Origin: Staphylotrichum longicolle
Taxonomy: Eukaryota > Ascomycota > Sordariomycetes > Sordariales > Chaetomiaceae
Assembly (NCBI GenBank): GCA_019096155.1
Contig: JAHCVI010000002.1
Location: 3,782,001 to 3,846,000, forward strand
Reading direction: 5' to 3'
DNA length: 64,000 nt
This document shows, in pieces, positions 1-12,208 of this stretch (position 1 is its first letter; each line of letters opens with the position of its first letter). The translations under genes were made by a program, and so were the position numbers. The notes under the pieces are model-generated. The model did not search any database. It saw only the letters and a program-made list of their open reading frames with translations, and had not been told where the DNA came from.

Positions 1-600
1 TCCGCTTCCGCTGCCAGCACCTTCTTTTCCTCCAGCAGCTTCGCCAGCTCCCCGTTCTGGTGCATCGACACGATGATGTCGCACCCGCCGATGAACTCCT
101 TGTCAACGTAGAGCTGCGGGATCGTCGGCCAGTCAGAGTACTCCTTGATGCCTGTGCCAACGCCTCCCTGTTAGCCCTTCCATCTCGCGAAACCAACCCA
201 ACTGAAACAGCAGAAAAGAGCTAAGCCTACCTTGCCTCAACTCTGAATCCTCCAGCACATTGTAGGCGGCAAACTTCTCGGGATCGACGCCCTGCAGACC
301 CAACACCTGGATGCTCGCGCGCGAGAAGCCGCACTGGGGCGTCTCGGGTGTGCCCTTCATGAAGAGAACCACTGGCGCAGAGCCAACGGCCTTGTCAATG
401 GCCTGGCGGACGGCATCGGAGAGGAGACGGCGTTGAGCGGCGAGCGAGAGGAGGAAGGGCGAGGGCTTGATGGGGGCGGTGGCCGGGCGGATCGACGAGA
501 AGGCCGTTTGCCGGACTGCCTGCAGGACGGGGTTAGTCTTTGGGCCCGTCGCAAGAAATGTGGACATGCCTACCCTTGATAGTATCGTTCGGGAAAACAT
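1..600 (-). CDS. grx5: Monothiol glutaredoxin-5, mitochondrial (3' end cut by window)
   Basis: Monothiol glutaredoxin of the Grx5 class, which in mitochondria binds and transfers [2Fe-2S] clusters from the Isu scaffold to target proteins. Exon 1 is 600-231 and exon 2 is 151-1, joined across a GT/AG intron (152-230) that splits a Gly codon. The first ~60 residues are Arg/Ser-rich and look like a mitochondrial presequence. The fold starts near residue 62; the KGT loop is at 82-84 and the single-cysteine active site CGFS at 90-93. Exon 2 carries the expected IPQLYVDKEFIGG region and the GGCD-type motif. The C-terminus lies beyond base 1, so the stop is not seen. The start is the first in-frame ATG and gives a sensible presequence. 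Family assignment is firm; the targeting signal is inferred. Confidence 0.93.
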
Positions 601-1123
601 CTTGGCGGGCGGGTATGTGAAAGTGGTGTAGGGTGAAGGTTCGGTGTTGCGGGAGAGGCGAATCGGTTGCTCGCGGGAATCATCGCGACTTTTTTTGGGT
701 CATCGGCAATGGCAATGATGTAAGCGGTTCCCCCAGGGAAATATAGGGTTAGGGTCATGGTCCTATTTACTGCCTTTTTGCCCCCTGGGAGGTGTCACAA
801 CCTGTGTAACCCCAACCCTCACGGTTTGGTTTGCCTTTGCTTTTCAGCACACATGTTCGACTGCAGCATCCTGTTTGAGTGTTTCCCCCGTTAGCTCAGG
901 CCCACAAACGGGCAGCGAACCTGGAATGGTGTCCCGACCAAATGCTTGTTTTGCGACCTTGCCCCTGGTCTTGTTTCTGTAGCATGGCGCCATCCAAACT
1001 CATTTGGCCATTTCTTGGCAATATCGAAATCTCACCTTATCAAAGTTAACAGTATTATCATCCGTCGCTCATCAGCATCACCTCCAGACTCACTAACGTT
1101 ACTGTCGTCACACTCACCCAACC
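601..1123. promoter_or_regulatory. Divergent intergenic region between grx5 and the SDR gene
   Basis: About 520 bp separate the start codons of grx5 (minus) and the SDR gene (plus), so the stretch must contain both promoters and 5' leaders. I see CT-rich stretches but no motif I can name with confidence, and no ORF that looks like a real gene. Confidence 0.5.
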
Positions 1124-2277
1124 ATGGCCGACATCTATCAACCCCTTAGATTCTCCAATCTGTAAGCCGCCCGCCCTCGGTCACCTGTAAACACACTCCT
1201 GACCCGTCATCTAGATTTGCGGTTGGCTATCACTTCCTCCAGCGCCAGTTCCGCTCCCTGGCCGTCCCCACCGCCTCGTATGCCGGACGCACCGTCATCG
1301 TTACCGGCGCCAACGGTGGCCTTGGGCTAGAGGCAGCCCGCCACTTTGCCCGCCTAGGCGCCGCTCGCATCATCCTCGCCTGCCGGAGCACCGAGCGCGG
1401 CGAGGCCGCCAAGGCCGATATCGAGCAGTCCGCCCCTTCCTCTACTGTCCTAGAGGTATGGTCTCTCGATCTCTGCTCCTTCGACAGCGTGCGCGCCTTT
1501 TGCCGCCGCGCCGAGAAGGAGCTGGACAGGCTGGACGTGTTGCTCGCCAACGCCGCCCTGCTGAGTCTGGACCTGAAGATGGCCGAGGGCTATGAGGTGC
1601 AGATCACGGCCAATGTCATTTCGAACTTCCTGATGGTGCTGATGCTGCTGCCTCTACTGAGGCGGACGGCGAGCAAGTACAATACCGAGACGACTGTCTC
1701 GGTCGTGGCGAGCGAGGCACACTTTTTCGTGAGTGCACTTGCAGTCTCGTCCTTTTTCTCTCCCTTATCATTACTGATCGGCTTTCCCCGACAGACCAGG
1801 TTTTGTGAACAAAACGAACCGCACATCTTCAATTCCTTCCGTCCTGGTACATACATGGATGAACGCTACGCCAACTCCAAGCTGCTTGATGTCCTGGTCG
1901 TGCAGGAGCTCGCCGAGCGGCTCGATGCTTCCAGCGCTGGCGCCAGCCCCATCGTGGTGAACACAGCGAACCCCGGGCTGTGCAAGTCGAATTTGTTCAG
2001 GGACATCCACGCCGTTGGCCAATTCTTTGTGGCCGCGCTCACTTTGCTGATCGGCCGCACCAGCGAGCAAGGCTCGAGGGCGCTGATGGCTGCGGTCGAT
2101 GGCGGCCGGGCGAGCCACGGCAAGTATGTCGACAGCGGCAAGGTGGAGGATCCCAGTTTCTTTGTACTGTCCGAGAAGGGCAAAGCAGTACAGAAAAAGG
2201 TGTGGGATGAGTTGATGGAGATACTGGAGGGCATCGAGCCGGGCGTCACTCGCAATGTCACCCAGGCCACTGCATGA
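1124..2277 (+). CDS. Short-chain dehydrogenase/reductase (retinol-dehydrogenase-like SDR)
   Basis: NAD(P)-dependent oxidoreductase of the SDR superfamily, 344 aa. Exons are 1124-1161, 1215-1728 and 1795-2277; introns are GT/AG, and the second (66 nt) is a multiple of three, so its retention would not shift the frame. The dinucleotide-binding motif TGANGGLG is at residues 43-50, an NAA motif follows near 140, and the catalytic YxxxK appears as YANSK at 209-213, preceded by a Ser in the SVVASE strand. The C-terminal segment (SEKGKAVQKKVWDEL) resembles fungal SDRs related to retinol dehydrogenase, often found in secondary-metabolite or detoxification settings. The substrate cannot be read from sequence. 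The very short first exon was chosen because it gives an ATG in good context and keeps the frame. Confidence 0.87.
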
Positions 2278-2725
2278 TGTCGGACGACAGGCGTGTCTGT
2301 ATCATAGGGTAGGGATGCACCGAGCACTTACACTACCAGTAAGACTCCTTATTTTTCTGTGGTCAGCACCTAATCTGACATTTCACAGATGTTTTAAAAC
2401 TGCTTCAATAAATCAACACCTCTCATTGTCCCCCTGAATGTCCTTGGCACATTGGATCTCCTACCCCGCAAAATCCACCCTCTCTCTCCACTTCCCCACA
2501 CAGACCCAGGGGCAGGAGCCTCGGTATCAGAGCGGACATGCGGGGGCCAGACACTCCCGGCAGGCATCTCGAACGGTGTAAAAGAGCACATGAAGGAAGA
2601 TCACCATGAGTTTAAGACAGCAATCCCATTCCCCGACCCTCACCACACTGAATTGAAACATCCTGAAGCATCCCAGATCACCACCCCTTGAACTTCTCAT
2701 CAGCACTCCCCCAAATCCTCCCACA
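2278..2725. other. SDR / AMACR intergenic spacer
   Basis: About 450 bp holding the SDR 3' region and the promoter and leader of the CoA-transferase gene, which is on the same strand. Nothing else is recognisable. Confidence 0.4.
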
Positions 2726-3998
2726 ATGATCGGCCGACCACCTTTAACCGGTATCAAGGTCCTCGAGTTCGCCGGCCTCGCGCCAGGTAAAAGCCCCTCA
2801 AGCCCTTCCACCTTCTCATATCACAGCAGTCGCTAACCAACCACCGCCACCAGGCCCCTTCGCAGGCCTCCTCCTCGCCGACGCCGGCGCCTCCGTCCTG
2901 CGCATCGACCGCCCCGCCAACCCGTCCAACCCAGCCCCGCCCGCGACGGACCTCCAGACGCGCCACAAGACCTCCATCGCCGTCAACCTCAAGGACCCGG
3001 CCGGCGTGGCCCTGATCCGCGCCCTCGCCGCCCGCGCCGACGTGCTCATCGACCCCTACCGCCCGGGCGTGCTCGAGAAGCTCGGGCTAGGCCCCCGCGA
3101 CCTCTGCGGCGCCGCCCACAACCCGCGCCTCGTCTACGCCCGCCTGACGGGCTTCCGCCGCGACGGCCGCTTCGCCACCATGGCCGGGCACGACATCAAC
3201 TACCTCTCCGTGTCGGGCGCGCTGGCGCTGCTGGGCCGCAAGGGCCACCCGCCCACGCCGCCGGCCAACCTGCTCGGCGACTTCGCCGCGGGCGGCGGGA
3301 TGCTGGTGCAGGGCGTGCTGATGGCGCTGCTCGCGCGGGAGCGCACGGGCCGCGGCCAGGTCGTCGAGGCCAACATGGTGGACGGCGCGTCGTACCTGGC
3401 GAGCTTCGCGCGGTTCGCGCTCAAGACGCCGGCCTGGGACCGGCCCCGCGGCGAGAACCTGCTCGATTCGGGGTGTCCGTGGTACGACGCGTACCAGACG
3501 CGGGACGGCGGGTGGATGGCGGTCGGCGCGCTGGAGCCGCAGTTCTTCGCCGAGCTGGTGCGCGGGCTGGGGCTGGAGGGCCAGGGGTGGGAGAGGAGGC
3601 GGTACGAGAGGAGGGAGTGGCCGGCGCTGAGGAGGGTGTTGGAGGAGGTGTTTAGGACCAAGACGAGGGGGGAGTGGGAGGCGGTGTTTGAGGGGACGGA
3701 CGCGTGCTGCACCCCCGTCTATGGGTATGGGGAGATGGAGGGGGATGCGAGGAAGGAGGGCGACCAGAGGCCGGCGGTCACCTTGCGGGAGACGCCGTAT
3801 CTGGCCGTGAAGAGGGGTGCGTCTGATGCGAGCCACGGTCAGGGGCCGGGCGTCGACGGGGAGGGATATTCCGGCAGTGTTCTCGAGGCGGGCCACGGAG
3901 GTGAGGAGACGTTGAAGGAATGGCTGGGCTGGTCCAAGGGTGATCAGTTTGAGGTTGAAGGAGGCGGTCTGGTCTTGAAGGGTAAGGCCAAGTTGTGA
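2726..3998 (+). CDS. Alpha-methylacyl-CoA racemase-like family III CoA-transferase
   Basis: Family III CoA-transferase of the alpha-methylacyl-CoA racemase (AMACR) type, which epimerises 2-methyl-branched acyl-CoAs so that they can enter beta-oxidation. Exons are 2726-2786 and 2854-3998, giving 401 aa. The N-terminus has the family pattern (KVLEFAGLAPGPFAGLLLAD). The two catalytic segments are intact: AGHDINYL with His133/Asp134, and NLLGDFAAGG with Asp163, matching the His/Asp acid-base pair of known racemases. A GRGQVVEANMVDG segment follows, as in AMACR. The last ~100 residues are Gly/Glu-rich and less conserved but end in the usual EWLGW-type tail. No peroxisomal tripeptide is evident (the last residues are KAKL), although AKL-like ends can act as weak PTS1, so a peroxisomal site is possible. 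GC content is extreme in the 5' half. Confidence 0.9.
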
Positions 3999-5609
3999 AG
4001 TTGACTGCAAAAGAAAAGTCTATAATGCGTGCCATCAACCAGGTAAACAAACCCCCTAGAGTCGGCGGAGCAATACTTGAATATATTACAAAGTTTAATA
4101 CCCTCTATACCGTCCTGGCCTAACTAGCTTCCCGACGCGGACGTCGGCAGAGCTCGCGTCGTCCTTCAACCTTTCGCGTATGTACAAGCCTATGGCATCG
4201 AACCCCAAAAAATCAGCTCAGCCTCAAGACGGGGGTTGATGGCTTATGGTACCACACATTCTTCACCCGGATCTTCTTCCGACAACAGAAATCATGCCGG
4301 ACTTGGTGGTGGATTGGGCGGCGGAGCGGGAGAAGCATCTCGAGATTCCTGAGCCATGATGGTGTCGTGGCTCTCCTCCGTACGCAACTTTTGCGTTTCC
4401 TTTCCGCGATAGGCGGGGGGACGGTGCGGGAACGAAGTCCGCGGCCGAGCGACCCAAAAAACAGCTTTGCTGGCTTGAAACTTTGGACGTTGGGCCCGTT
4501 GTCGCTTGGGGGGAGTTGCTCGGTGAAGGGACTCAAGGTGTCCTCCTGTCCGGGCAATGCGCAGCTTTAAATCCCCTCCCCCCCCCTTCCCGGCCTGTGC
4601 ACACCGGGAATCCCAAATCGGACTTCCCCTACAGCGAGGCTTGTGCAAAGAACAAAAATAACAAGAAAAAAATCATTGCTTCTTCTCACGGCTGGCTGCC
4701 CGGAGGCTGCGATCCATGGCGAGCTCAAAACAAGCTGCAGCCCGAGTCCCTGGACCCTCCCCCCTGGACAAGGCGTATGACATGCATACAACCCAAACCC
4801 AATCAAACAGTCTCGATGCCTTTTGGGATGGTAATCTGCATCTCGTCTCTGCTGGCATGTTTGAATCCGGGGGCTGAAGGCCATCAGAGACTTTGCACAC
4901 GCGGGATGTAGCGTGGGGGAGGGGGGGGATAAAAAAGCAAAGGGAGGAAGGATGGTGCGCGCGCAAGATAGCTCTTGCTCCTCAGCGCCAATCCGATCGG
5001 TGGCTGCCTGCTCACCGAAAATCCAAACTCAAAGCGGGTTCCGACGCAGAGAGAGCCAGAGAAGCAGCACACCACCATCCCCCAAGCCAACCTCCTCCCA
5101 TCCAGCCCCTCCCGAGAGCTAATTTCCGACTCGTTCCATGAATATCTCCCATCTCTGTCGTCAAGCTCGTGGACGCCGCCCGAACTATTTCTGAACCACC
5201 CGAACAAGCCAGCCCTGAGAAAGAAAACAAAACAATCTTCATAATCTACCGATGGTATCGAAAAAGGAATAAGGAGCAAGCCGAGATATGAGTCTGAGAA
5301 AACCCTCTACAAACAAACCCCCCGTTTCCCCAAGTCCGACCCATCGTCACCCATCAACCCCAAGTCAATTCTCACTCACCATCGCCGCCCTCATCCATCA
5401 TCACAAAAGCCCGCCGTGCCTCATCTCATCTCATCTCATCTCATCCCATTCATGAATACCTGACAGACCAACACACAGACACACACGCTGCCTCCGGCAA
5501 ACACCCCACCGTCCCAAACATGCAACCCACCCCACGCCATCACTCTCCACACAACCCCTTCACCTTCATCCCCAACCGAACTCGCCAATGCCCTCACTCA
5601 AAAATAAAA
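3999..5609. other. Convergent intergenic region (AMACR 3' / vps1 3')
   Basis: About 1.6 kb between two converging genes. It holds both 3' regions, CT-rich and C-rich tracts near 4575 and 4910-4930, and a (TCATC)5 microsatellite at 5421-5445. Open frames here are short, overlap on all strands and lack codon bias, so I call no gene. Confidence 0.5.
5421..5445 (+). repeat. (TCATC)5 microsatellite
   Basis: Five perfect copies of a pentanucleotide just downstream of the vps1 stop codon (on the opposite strand), within the 3' intergenic region. Confidence 0.85.
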
Positions 5610-8102
5610 TCACTGCACCTGGCTGACAATCTCGCTCGCCCTGCTCAGCGAATCCACCATCTGCTGGCACTCCTTCCTGCGGCGGATCGTGTAGTCGCTC
5701 TCCTTGAGCAGGTCGTCGAGCTCGCTCTGGCGGTACATGTTCTCGAGCAGCTCCTTTTGCATCTCGTCTTTGGTGAAGCTGAAACCAAGGGGAAAGAAAG
5801 ACCCAGTCAGTACAACTGAAGCAGAAGAATGGAGGAGTCAATGAGGAAGGCCGGGATAAGACATACCTGACGAGGTTGAGCATGATGGCCTTGGGGACCA
5901 TGTCGATCATGGTTCGCTTGACAATGTTGAAGTAGGAAGAGATGAGGAGCTCTGTTGACATCGCCGTCGGTCAGTGTCATCATTTCTCAAAGGTAAAAGA
6001 CGAGGATACGTACTGATGACCTCAACCTCGATGCCTTCCCGCTCCGAGAGGGTCCCCGACGCCTTGAGCGTCGGCGGGGGCGGCTCCATGGCGGCCGCCT
6101 TCTTCTTGTTCTTGGCGGCGAAGAAGCTGCCAAAGAAGCCCGTGTTGGACGAATCCGCCTCGCCGGCGACGAGGGTAGGGCTGGCGGCCCGCGCGGGCGT
6201 CGAAGCAAGCGGCTTTCCGGTCTTGGGGTCTACCTGCACTGGCCGCGAGGGGTTGTGCTTCTCATTGACCATCGCCATGGCCTGTGCAAGAGTCAGTCAA
6301 AACTATCTTTGGGAAACAGGAAATCTCAAAACTCACGCGGTGCCCGTTCAAAAAGTCAGGATGCGCCGTGTTGATGTAGCACGACTCCATCGACACCAGA
6401 TCCCGCACCAGCTTGTTTGTCGGCTCCATGGCCTTCTTGAAGAAGGCGATGACCACGGCGTGGATCTTCTCCTTGAGCTGCGGGTACCGCCGGTACAGCT
6501 GCTTGCTGAGAAGCTGGGTGAGGATGCGCACCAGCTCGTCGTACACGAGCGACGCGCACTTCAGACTCGGCTCCTCCATCCGCTTAATCTGCTGCTTGAC
6601 GATCAGCTCGAAGGCGGTCGTCCCAACGAACAGGGCCGGGGACGAGCCGGACGAGTTGTACAGAATAGTACGGATGTCGACGTCCTTGACTTGGTCAAAG
6701 GGGTCTACCGCCTTGACGCCGTTTGAGTACAGCTCGTGGAAAACAAAGCTGATTCTGGCGCCGCCCGACAGCTCGGTGCTCGACAGCTCCGTGTTGTTGC
6801 CGTCCAGCACGGTGCGCCACTCGTTGGTGAACTCGGTAATGATGTTCAGCACGATGTTGGCGCTGTTCCCGAGCATCGACGGCCCAAGAGACTCGAGCTC
6901 CTGCGTGTACTTTTGCAACGAGCTGGAGATGCGAGCCTTGATGTCCGGGAGGGTCTGCTTGATATGCATCATCAAGATGAGATTGAGCTTGCGGGCAAGG
7001 TATGGTGTGCCGCAATACGAGCTCTTGTTCCGGTACGCCTTGTGGTTCTCGAAGAAGTTCTTCTCGGCCTCGAGCGCCGCGTTGATGGGCTTCTTGTTGT
7101 CAATGTCCCTTTGACCGCGGTTCACGACCGGGACGTAACCCAGCCGCAGGGGAATGATGCGCCCGGCAAGAATATCGACAACGTCGGTGCCCTCGTCCAT
7201 CAGATCGACCTTGGTGAGCACACCGATGGTCCGCTGACCCTCGGGATCCACCTCCCTCGCCAGCTTCAGACCATCCGAGTTGGCCAGGTCGATATTGGCA
7301 GCCGTCACGGCCAGGATGATAGCGTTGGACTTTTGAATATACTTGAGGATCATGTCGCGAATCTGCCTCTCAATGTCGCGCGGCTGATCGCCGACGGGCA
7401 CGCGCGTCAGACCGGGAAGATCGACCAGGGTCAGGTTGAGAACGTTGGGCGAGTAGATGCGCAGGTTGATGGGAGCGGGCGAGATGCCGGCGTTGCGGCC
7501 GACCTTGGCCTCGGTCTCCCTGCTGATTTCATCGCGGATCTTGTTGAAGTCGAAGAACTTCTGGCCGGGGATGTGCAGAAACTCGCCCCACTCCTCCGTG
7601 TTGGCCGCCTTGTCGGTGGTGTTGGTGATCTCCTTCTCGACCCCGTTCGCCTGCGATGGGCGGTTGATGAGCTGGAGGACGAGCGGTCGGCGGGTGACGA
7701 TGCCGGAACCACGGGGCAGACTTAAGAGTCGAGGGCGCATGGTTAGTCGGTGAAGCGGGAACCCACGTGGGGCAACGGCGGGGACAAAAGGGGGCAGGAA
7801 AGGAGAAGGACTCACAAGTCGCGGCCGACGATGTTTTCTAATACTGAGCTCTTTCCGCTGGACTGGCTACCAACGACGACTATTTGGGGCAGATCGATGG
7901 GGTTGTTGACGCCGACGGTGGTGAAGACGTCCTGGAGTTTGTTGACGAGCCTGTGTGGGGCACATGTCAGTCAGTGCCTGACAACGGCGGTGCCCAAAGG
8001 CAGCAGCATGCGTGCATGGAAATGGAAGGCCTACTTGATGAGCCCGGGGTCGGAGATGCCGCCGGGGGTCGCCAGCGACCCAGAAGGGGATTCGGCCGTC
8101 AT
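5610..8102 (-). CDS. vps1: Dynamin-like GTPase Vps1
   Basis: Large dynamin-family GTPase that drives membrane fission at endosomes and peroxisomes and in vacuolar sorting. Six exons: 8102-8035, 7950-7816, 7720-6337, 6281-6014, 5951-5867 and 5778-5610, giving 702 aa, close to the ~704 of yeast Vps1. The P-loop GSQSSGKSS is at residues 50-58 in the dynamin signature context; DLPG (G3) and TKVD (G4) follow in exon 3, then the stalk and, at the C-terminus, a GTPase effector domain (exons 5-6). Between them the segment VDPKTGKPL is the Vps1-type insert in place of a PH domain, with no proline-rich tail, which separates it from classical dynamin and Dnm1. The second intron ends in an unusual TTAAG acceptor. 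The start is the first ATG that keeps the short Vps1-like N-terminus. Confidence 0.95.
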
Positions 8103-9526
8103 ATCTGCAGTGGGTATGTGTGGAGGGTGCCGCGGCTGCAAGTGGTGGTGCGGGAGGTTTGTGCTGCGCTGCTGTTGCTGCTGCTGCTGCGGGCCGAGAG
8201 AAGCAACAGGTCAGTGCCGCCGATAAGACAAGCAAGACGGGCGGTGCAAGTGGAGGGAGAGCCGGCGCTGGAGCCTGAGAGCGGTTCTACGTTCGGGTGT
8301 CGAGTTCAGAGGAGGAAGCAGCAGGGCGGCGTGGTGTCCTTAGGTAGTTGACGACGGGATGGAATGGCGGGAATCTTTGACAGTTTGACTCGCAGAGAGC
8401 CACCACGCCGCTCCGAAGTGTCGCCTTGCCTGAAGGACCCACTGCGTCGCAGCCCCCCGTCCGTGCAACCAGGCCCCCAACTCTACAGAGTGGGTCTATC
8501 TACACGTGATTCGACACTTCATTCTCGGTTAACGTTCGTTAACTCACTGTCTCCTCCACCGTCTCAGCCTCCCAGCAGCGCACCCGCAACAGGCAGTTTC
8601 CGTCCCAAGGATCCTGGCTGAGCCTGCACCACGCCCTGCAAACCCGCGGCGCCAGCAGTCCTGGCCGACACAGTTCCAGCATCTTCGAACACAAAATGGA
8701 CAAAAGCCATGGAACAAGCATGGACTATCCATGTCTCCTTCCGCCTAACGCAATCTTCTGCATTTGGCCACCACTAAGAGCTGTTGTCGTCATCCGAGGC
8801 CTCAAGTTGACGCGTCGCGTGTGGCAGCACATCCCACATCCCACCCACCTCTGAACGAAATTCATCAGCCCCTCGTATGCTGTGGGCCCACGCATCAGCA
8901 CCGCCCTTTCTCACCCCCAACATGCATCCATCAAAACCTGCCATATCTCCTGTGTTGAGACATGCGAGCCCTCCAGAGCCTGAAAGTGCATAAACGCTGT
9001 AGATTTCAAGTCCGCTAGTGTAAGTCAACGCGCTGCCTAGGTTCTCTACAACCGACTGCTCTCTCGCGCACTGAAACACCCGAGTCCTCCTCTCCTCAAT
9101 GCCACCTATACCGCCTCACTCATCTATGGCCTTCAGTGCGTCAGAGGTTGGATACAAAGCCTGGATAAACATAACCAATGTCTCCATGCTTCCCCATTTA
9201 AAGCGATGCCATCTTCTGCCACACCCTCCGCTCCCCTGCTGGCCCATCATTGTGTCATCTGGTGCGTCCCGAACATGGCCGCCCAAGGTGTTTGGCTTCC
9301 CATTTATTCCCTGCCTGTCTTCATACCAAGGGAAAGAAAAAATGGAAAGAAGGGAGAAGGGTGTGGTAGCGCTTCCGTGTGCCATAGTGAAAACAATGCA
9401 TCAGCCTTGTAAAACCCCCATCTCCAAGTTCGCCGCCCCATGCTATGTCGTGTAAAATATCCCAAACAACCCCAGGAACGCAAGAAAAACGAAAGGTAAA
9501 GAAAAGACGGGCCAGCCCCGGCCAGG
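8103..9526. other. Intergenic region between gid7 3' end and vps1 5' end
   Basis: About 1.4 kb containing the vps1 promoter and leader (both flanking genes are on the minus strand) and the gid7 3' region. An imperfect CTG/CAG trinucleotide run lies around 8167-8190 just upstream of the vps1 start. No further gene is supported. Confidence 0.5.
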
Positions 9527-12208
9527 TCAATGCCACATTTCTTCTGACAAGAGGCTGCCGTTACTGGATTCCCGAGCCGTGCCGTTGGAGTGCCGCGCCG
9601 TCAAGGCCAGCGTCCGCTTGCGTTCTCTGTTTGACCAACTAGAGGAGGTTGCTGGATCAGCATCATACACAAGCCCACCAGGAAGAGAGGGCCACACTCA
9701 CATCCGGACCCTTCCATCGTCTCCGCCCGTAGCAAACATGCACGGGTCAGCCGGATTCCAGGCGACGGCGTTACAGCTGGTGTGGTGAGCTTCAGCGTCT
9801 TGTACCAGGGTTCCCGTCAGCTTGTGCCAGATGTAAACATGACCATCTACATCAAATCTAATGTGTTAGCGATTGATCATTCACATGAGCAACTCGAAAC
9901 CGCCTCACCTTCGCTGCCGCTCAGCACAAAATTCTCATTTGCGCCGCCAAAGTCACTCCGAATCGTGAACTGCCCGGTAACCTGGCCCGTATACTTCTGC
10001 ACCGTTTCGCGAGTCTCAATGTCGATCAAGATGGCCTCTCTATCCGCCTTGTGTACGAGCATGAATTTCGAATCGCGGCTGATGCTGACCGAAGTAGCCC
10101 TGACCTGTAACGCCAGATGGTAGGCATGCTCCCTCGTGACAAAGTTGTAGACGTGCAGGTTGCATTGCTCGTCGATAGCAACCAGCCAGCGCTCGTCGGG
10201 CGAGAGCGCGATGTCTTGGGTTCGGTGCATCTTGGGCCATGTGTAGACGCACTCGCCGTGCAGGTTCCATTGGCAGATGGGCTTCGTCTTATCGAAGGAC
10301 CCAGTAATGAACGTCTGGCCGTCGGCCGTCCAGAGACAGCTGCTCACCGGCTCATCGAACCCGTCGAGGACCCTCAAGCACTCTCCGGTCTACACGTCCC
10401 ACCGTCAGTACGCGCTGCCGAGCAATCTCCTAATCGGAGCTCTGCGGCTTGTCACTTACATCCGTGTTCCAAAGTTTAGCAGTATGATCGAAACCACAAC
10501 TGACAAAGAGTCGACTGTCTGGCGCCCACGAGACATTGCCCACGCCGTGTTTGTTGTGCCCGTGTAACTGGTGCAGCCGCGCCCAGTGTTCAACATCCCA
10601 GATGGTAATTGCTTCGTCTGTCCCACAGCTCGCCAGTCGTCTGCCGTCAGGTGAAAAGCGGACTTGCCAGACCTCATCAGCCTTTTTAGGCGAGTCAAGC
10701 CCGATGGTGGATAGTTCCACCAAGACCTCCGAGGGAAAACGGCTTCTGTCACATGCATGGTCAACGCAGAGTGAAGGTGACTCGTCGGTGGTGTGATAAA
10801 GACACTTATCTACCTGGCTGCGTTTGACCTCGTTCAGGAGGACAGCCAAGCGGTGGTCCGGGAGCATGACCGTCGGAGAGATGGACTCTTTTACAAACTG
10901 TTAGCTTTGTACCCAGAAGGACGGACGCCAAGTGCAGAAGCCTTGGGTGCTGGTGAACTCACCCGAGAGTTGTGCTAATAGAATCTGCCTGGACCGGCCG
11001 TTCGCGCCATCCCAGTTGGCCCTGCTCCTGAGCTCCTCTGCGTCTTGACACATAAGGAGCCTCGACAGAATGTGCAGCGTCTGGTGCTGGTCCTGGCACA
11101 ATGGCGTGAGCTCTTGCCGGAGCACAACCAAAGCGCGACTCGTCTCCCGCTGTTCCAGAAGCTCGAGGAACTTTTGCTGCCTAAGTCGGAACCTCATGAT
11201 GTTGCGATCCGCACCCGGAGCCAGCACAAGCCCGTCGCCCCGAGCGCCCTGGCCGCAGAGCAACTCCTCCGACCTGCCCCAGGAACCGCTCAGCACCGCC
11301 TGCTTGAAGGCAACCACGTCTGGACTCTCGACCTCGAAGCCGCTCTCCTGACCGACGCGCTCTGCCGCGGCATGGTAGCCCAAATCATTCAACGACTGTA
11401 TCAAGATGCGTGTGACCTCTTCCCGGTTATGGTTGGCATAGGGGTCTGGCCCTCCGCCCACAGGGCCCCCATTCGGCCGGGAGCTGTGCATGTTGTCGGG
11501 CTGTTGCTTGTGTGTCGTGCTCGAACCGGCCAACGGGTGCTCCCCGCCGGCCCGGGATCCGTTCGATACCACTCGGGAGGCACGGTTTGACGGTTCTCCC
11601 TGCTCGAGGTCCGCCAGCATGCTTCCGCGGCGTCTGCGCTTCGGGCTTGATGGAGAGGCAGCGGTGCCTGATGCGGAGCGTCGGCCTGTCCCTCCCTCCT
11701 CCTCTTCCTCGGGGTGGGCTCTCTGCCTTCTGCCGAGTACCTGCGCAGGTGGTATAGATGAGGACGGCAACGCTGCGTCTCTGGAGGCGGATGTCGCGGA
11801 TAAGGAACGGTTGGGTGCGGGTGATGGTGAGTACTGGGATTGCAGCGGAGGGAGAGTTTGCGGGATCGGAGTGTGGGAAGACGAGGCGGGATTGGAAGAA
11901 GCCAAAGTCGGTTGGGCAGACGGGTTTTCAGACTCGGATGGGATATGGATAGGACGCTCGCTGGGGGTTGGTCTGCCACGGCGATCGAGTTCGGGTCTGC
12001 GGGACCGATGGACGTTCCCACAGAAGACCTGGAGGTTGGAAGGAGGTCGTATGCATGCAGACACCGCAAGAAAGACTATATCGTGGGATAATGAAGGAGA
12101 GAACCTTCGGCCGAGTCGATGGCAATGAAGCTCGCAGGATGTGGGAGAGCTGCAGCTCGGTGATAGGGAGCTGACGAAGAAACCCGAGTGAGCTTCCAGA
12201 TCCGTCAT
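9527..12208 (-). CDS. gid7: Gid7/WDR26-type LisH-CTLH-WD40 subunit of the GID ubiquitin ligase
   Basis: Orthologue of yeast Gid7 and animal WDR26, a scaffold subunit of the GID/CTLH E3 ligase that degrades gluconeogenic enzymes when glucose returns. Exons are 12208-10963, 10887-10460, 10389-9909, 9846-9702 and 9638-9527 (803 aa). Residues 1-255 are low-complexity, Ser/Pro-rich, with a basic KRRRR patch near 190. A LisH motif is at about 262-295 and CTLH at about 295-355, followed by WD40 blades (e.g. SPDGRRLASCGTDEAITIWD, TGSFDKTKPICQWNL, GGDDGRVRIWSN). The acceptor of intron 1 is AAAAG, chosen because it alone restores the conserved LSESISPTVMLPDHRLA junction. The extreme N-terminus is uncertain: 12120-12020 could hide an intron, and Met240 is an alternative start. 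Confidence 0.93.

Noticed and set aside
3087..4010. 307-codon minus-strand frame opposite the AMACR-like gene
   Set aside because: Antisense shadow; Arg/Pro/His-rich composition comes from the GC-rich sense strand.
6736..7725. 329-codon plus-strand frame opposite vps1
   Set aside because: Antisense shadow of the GC-rich GTPase exon; composition follows the sense codons and it has no motif.
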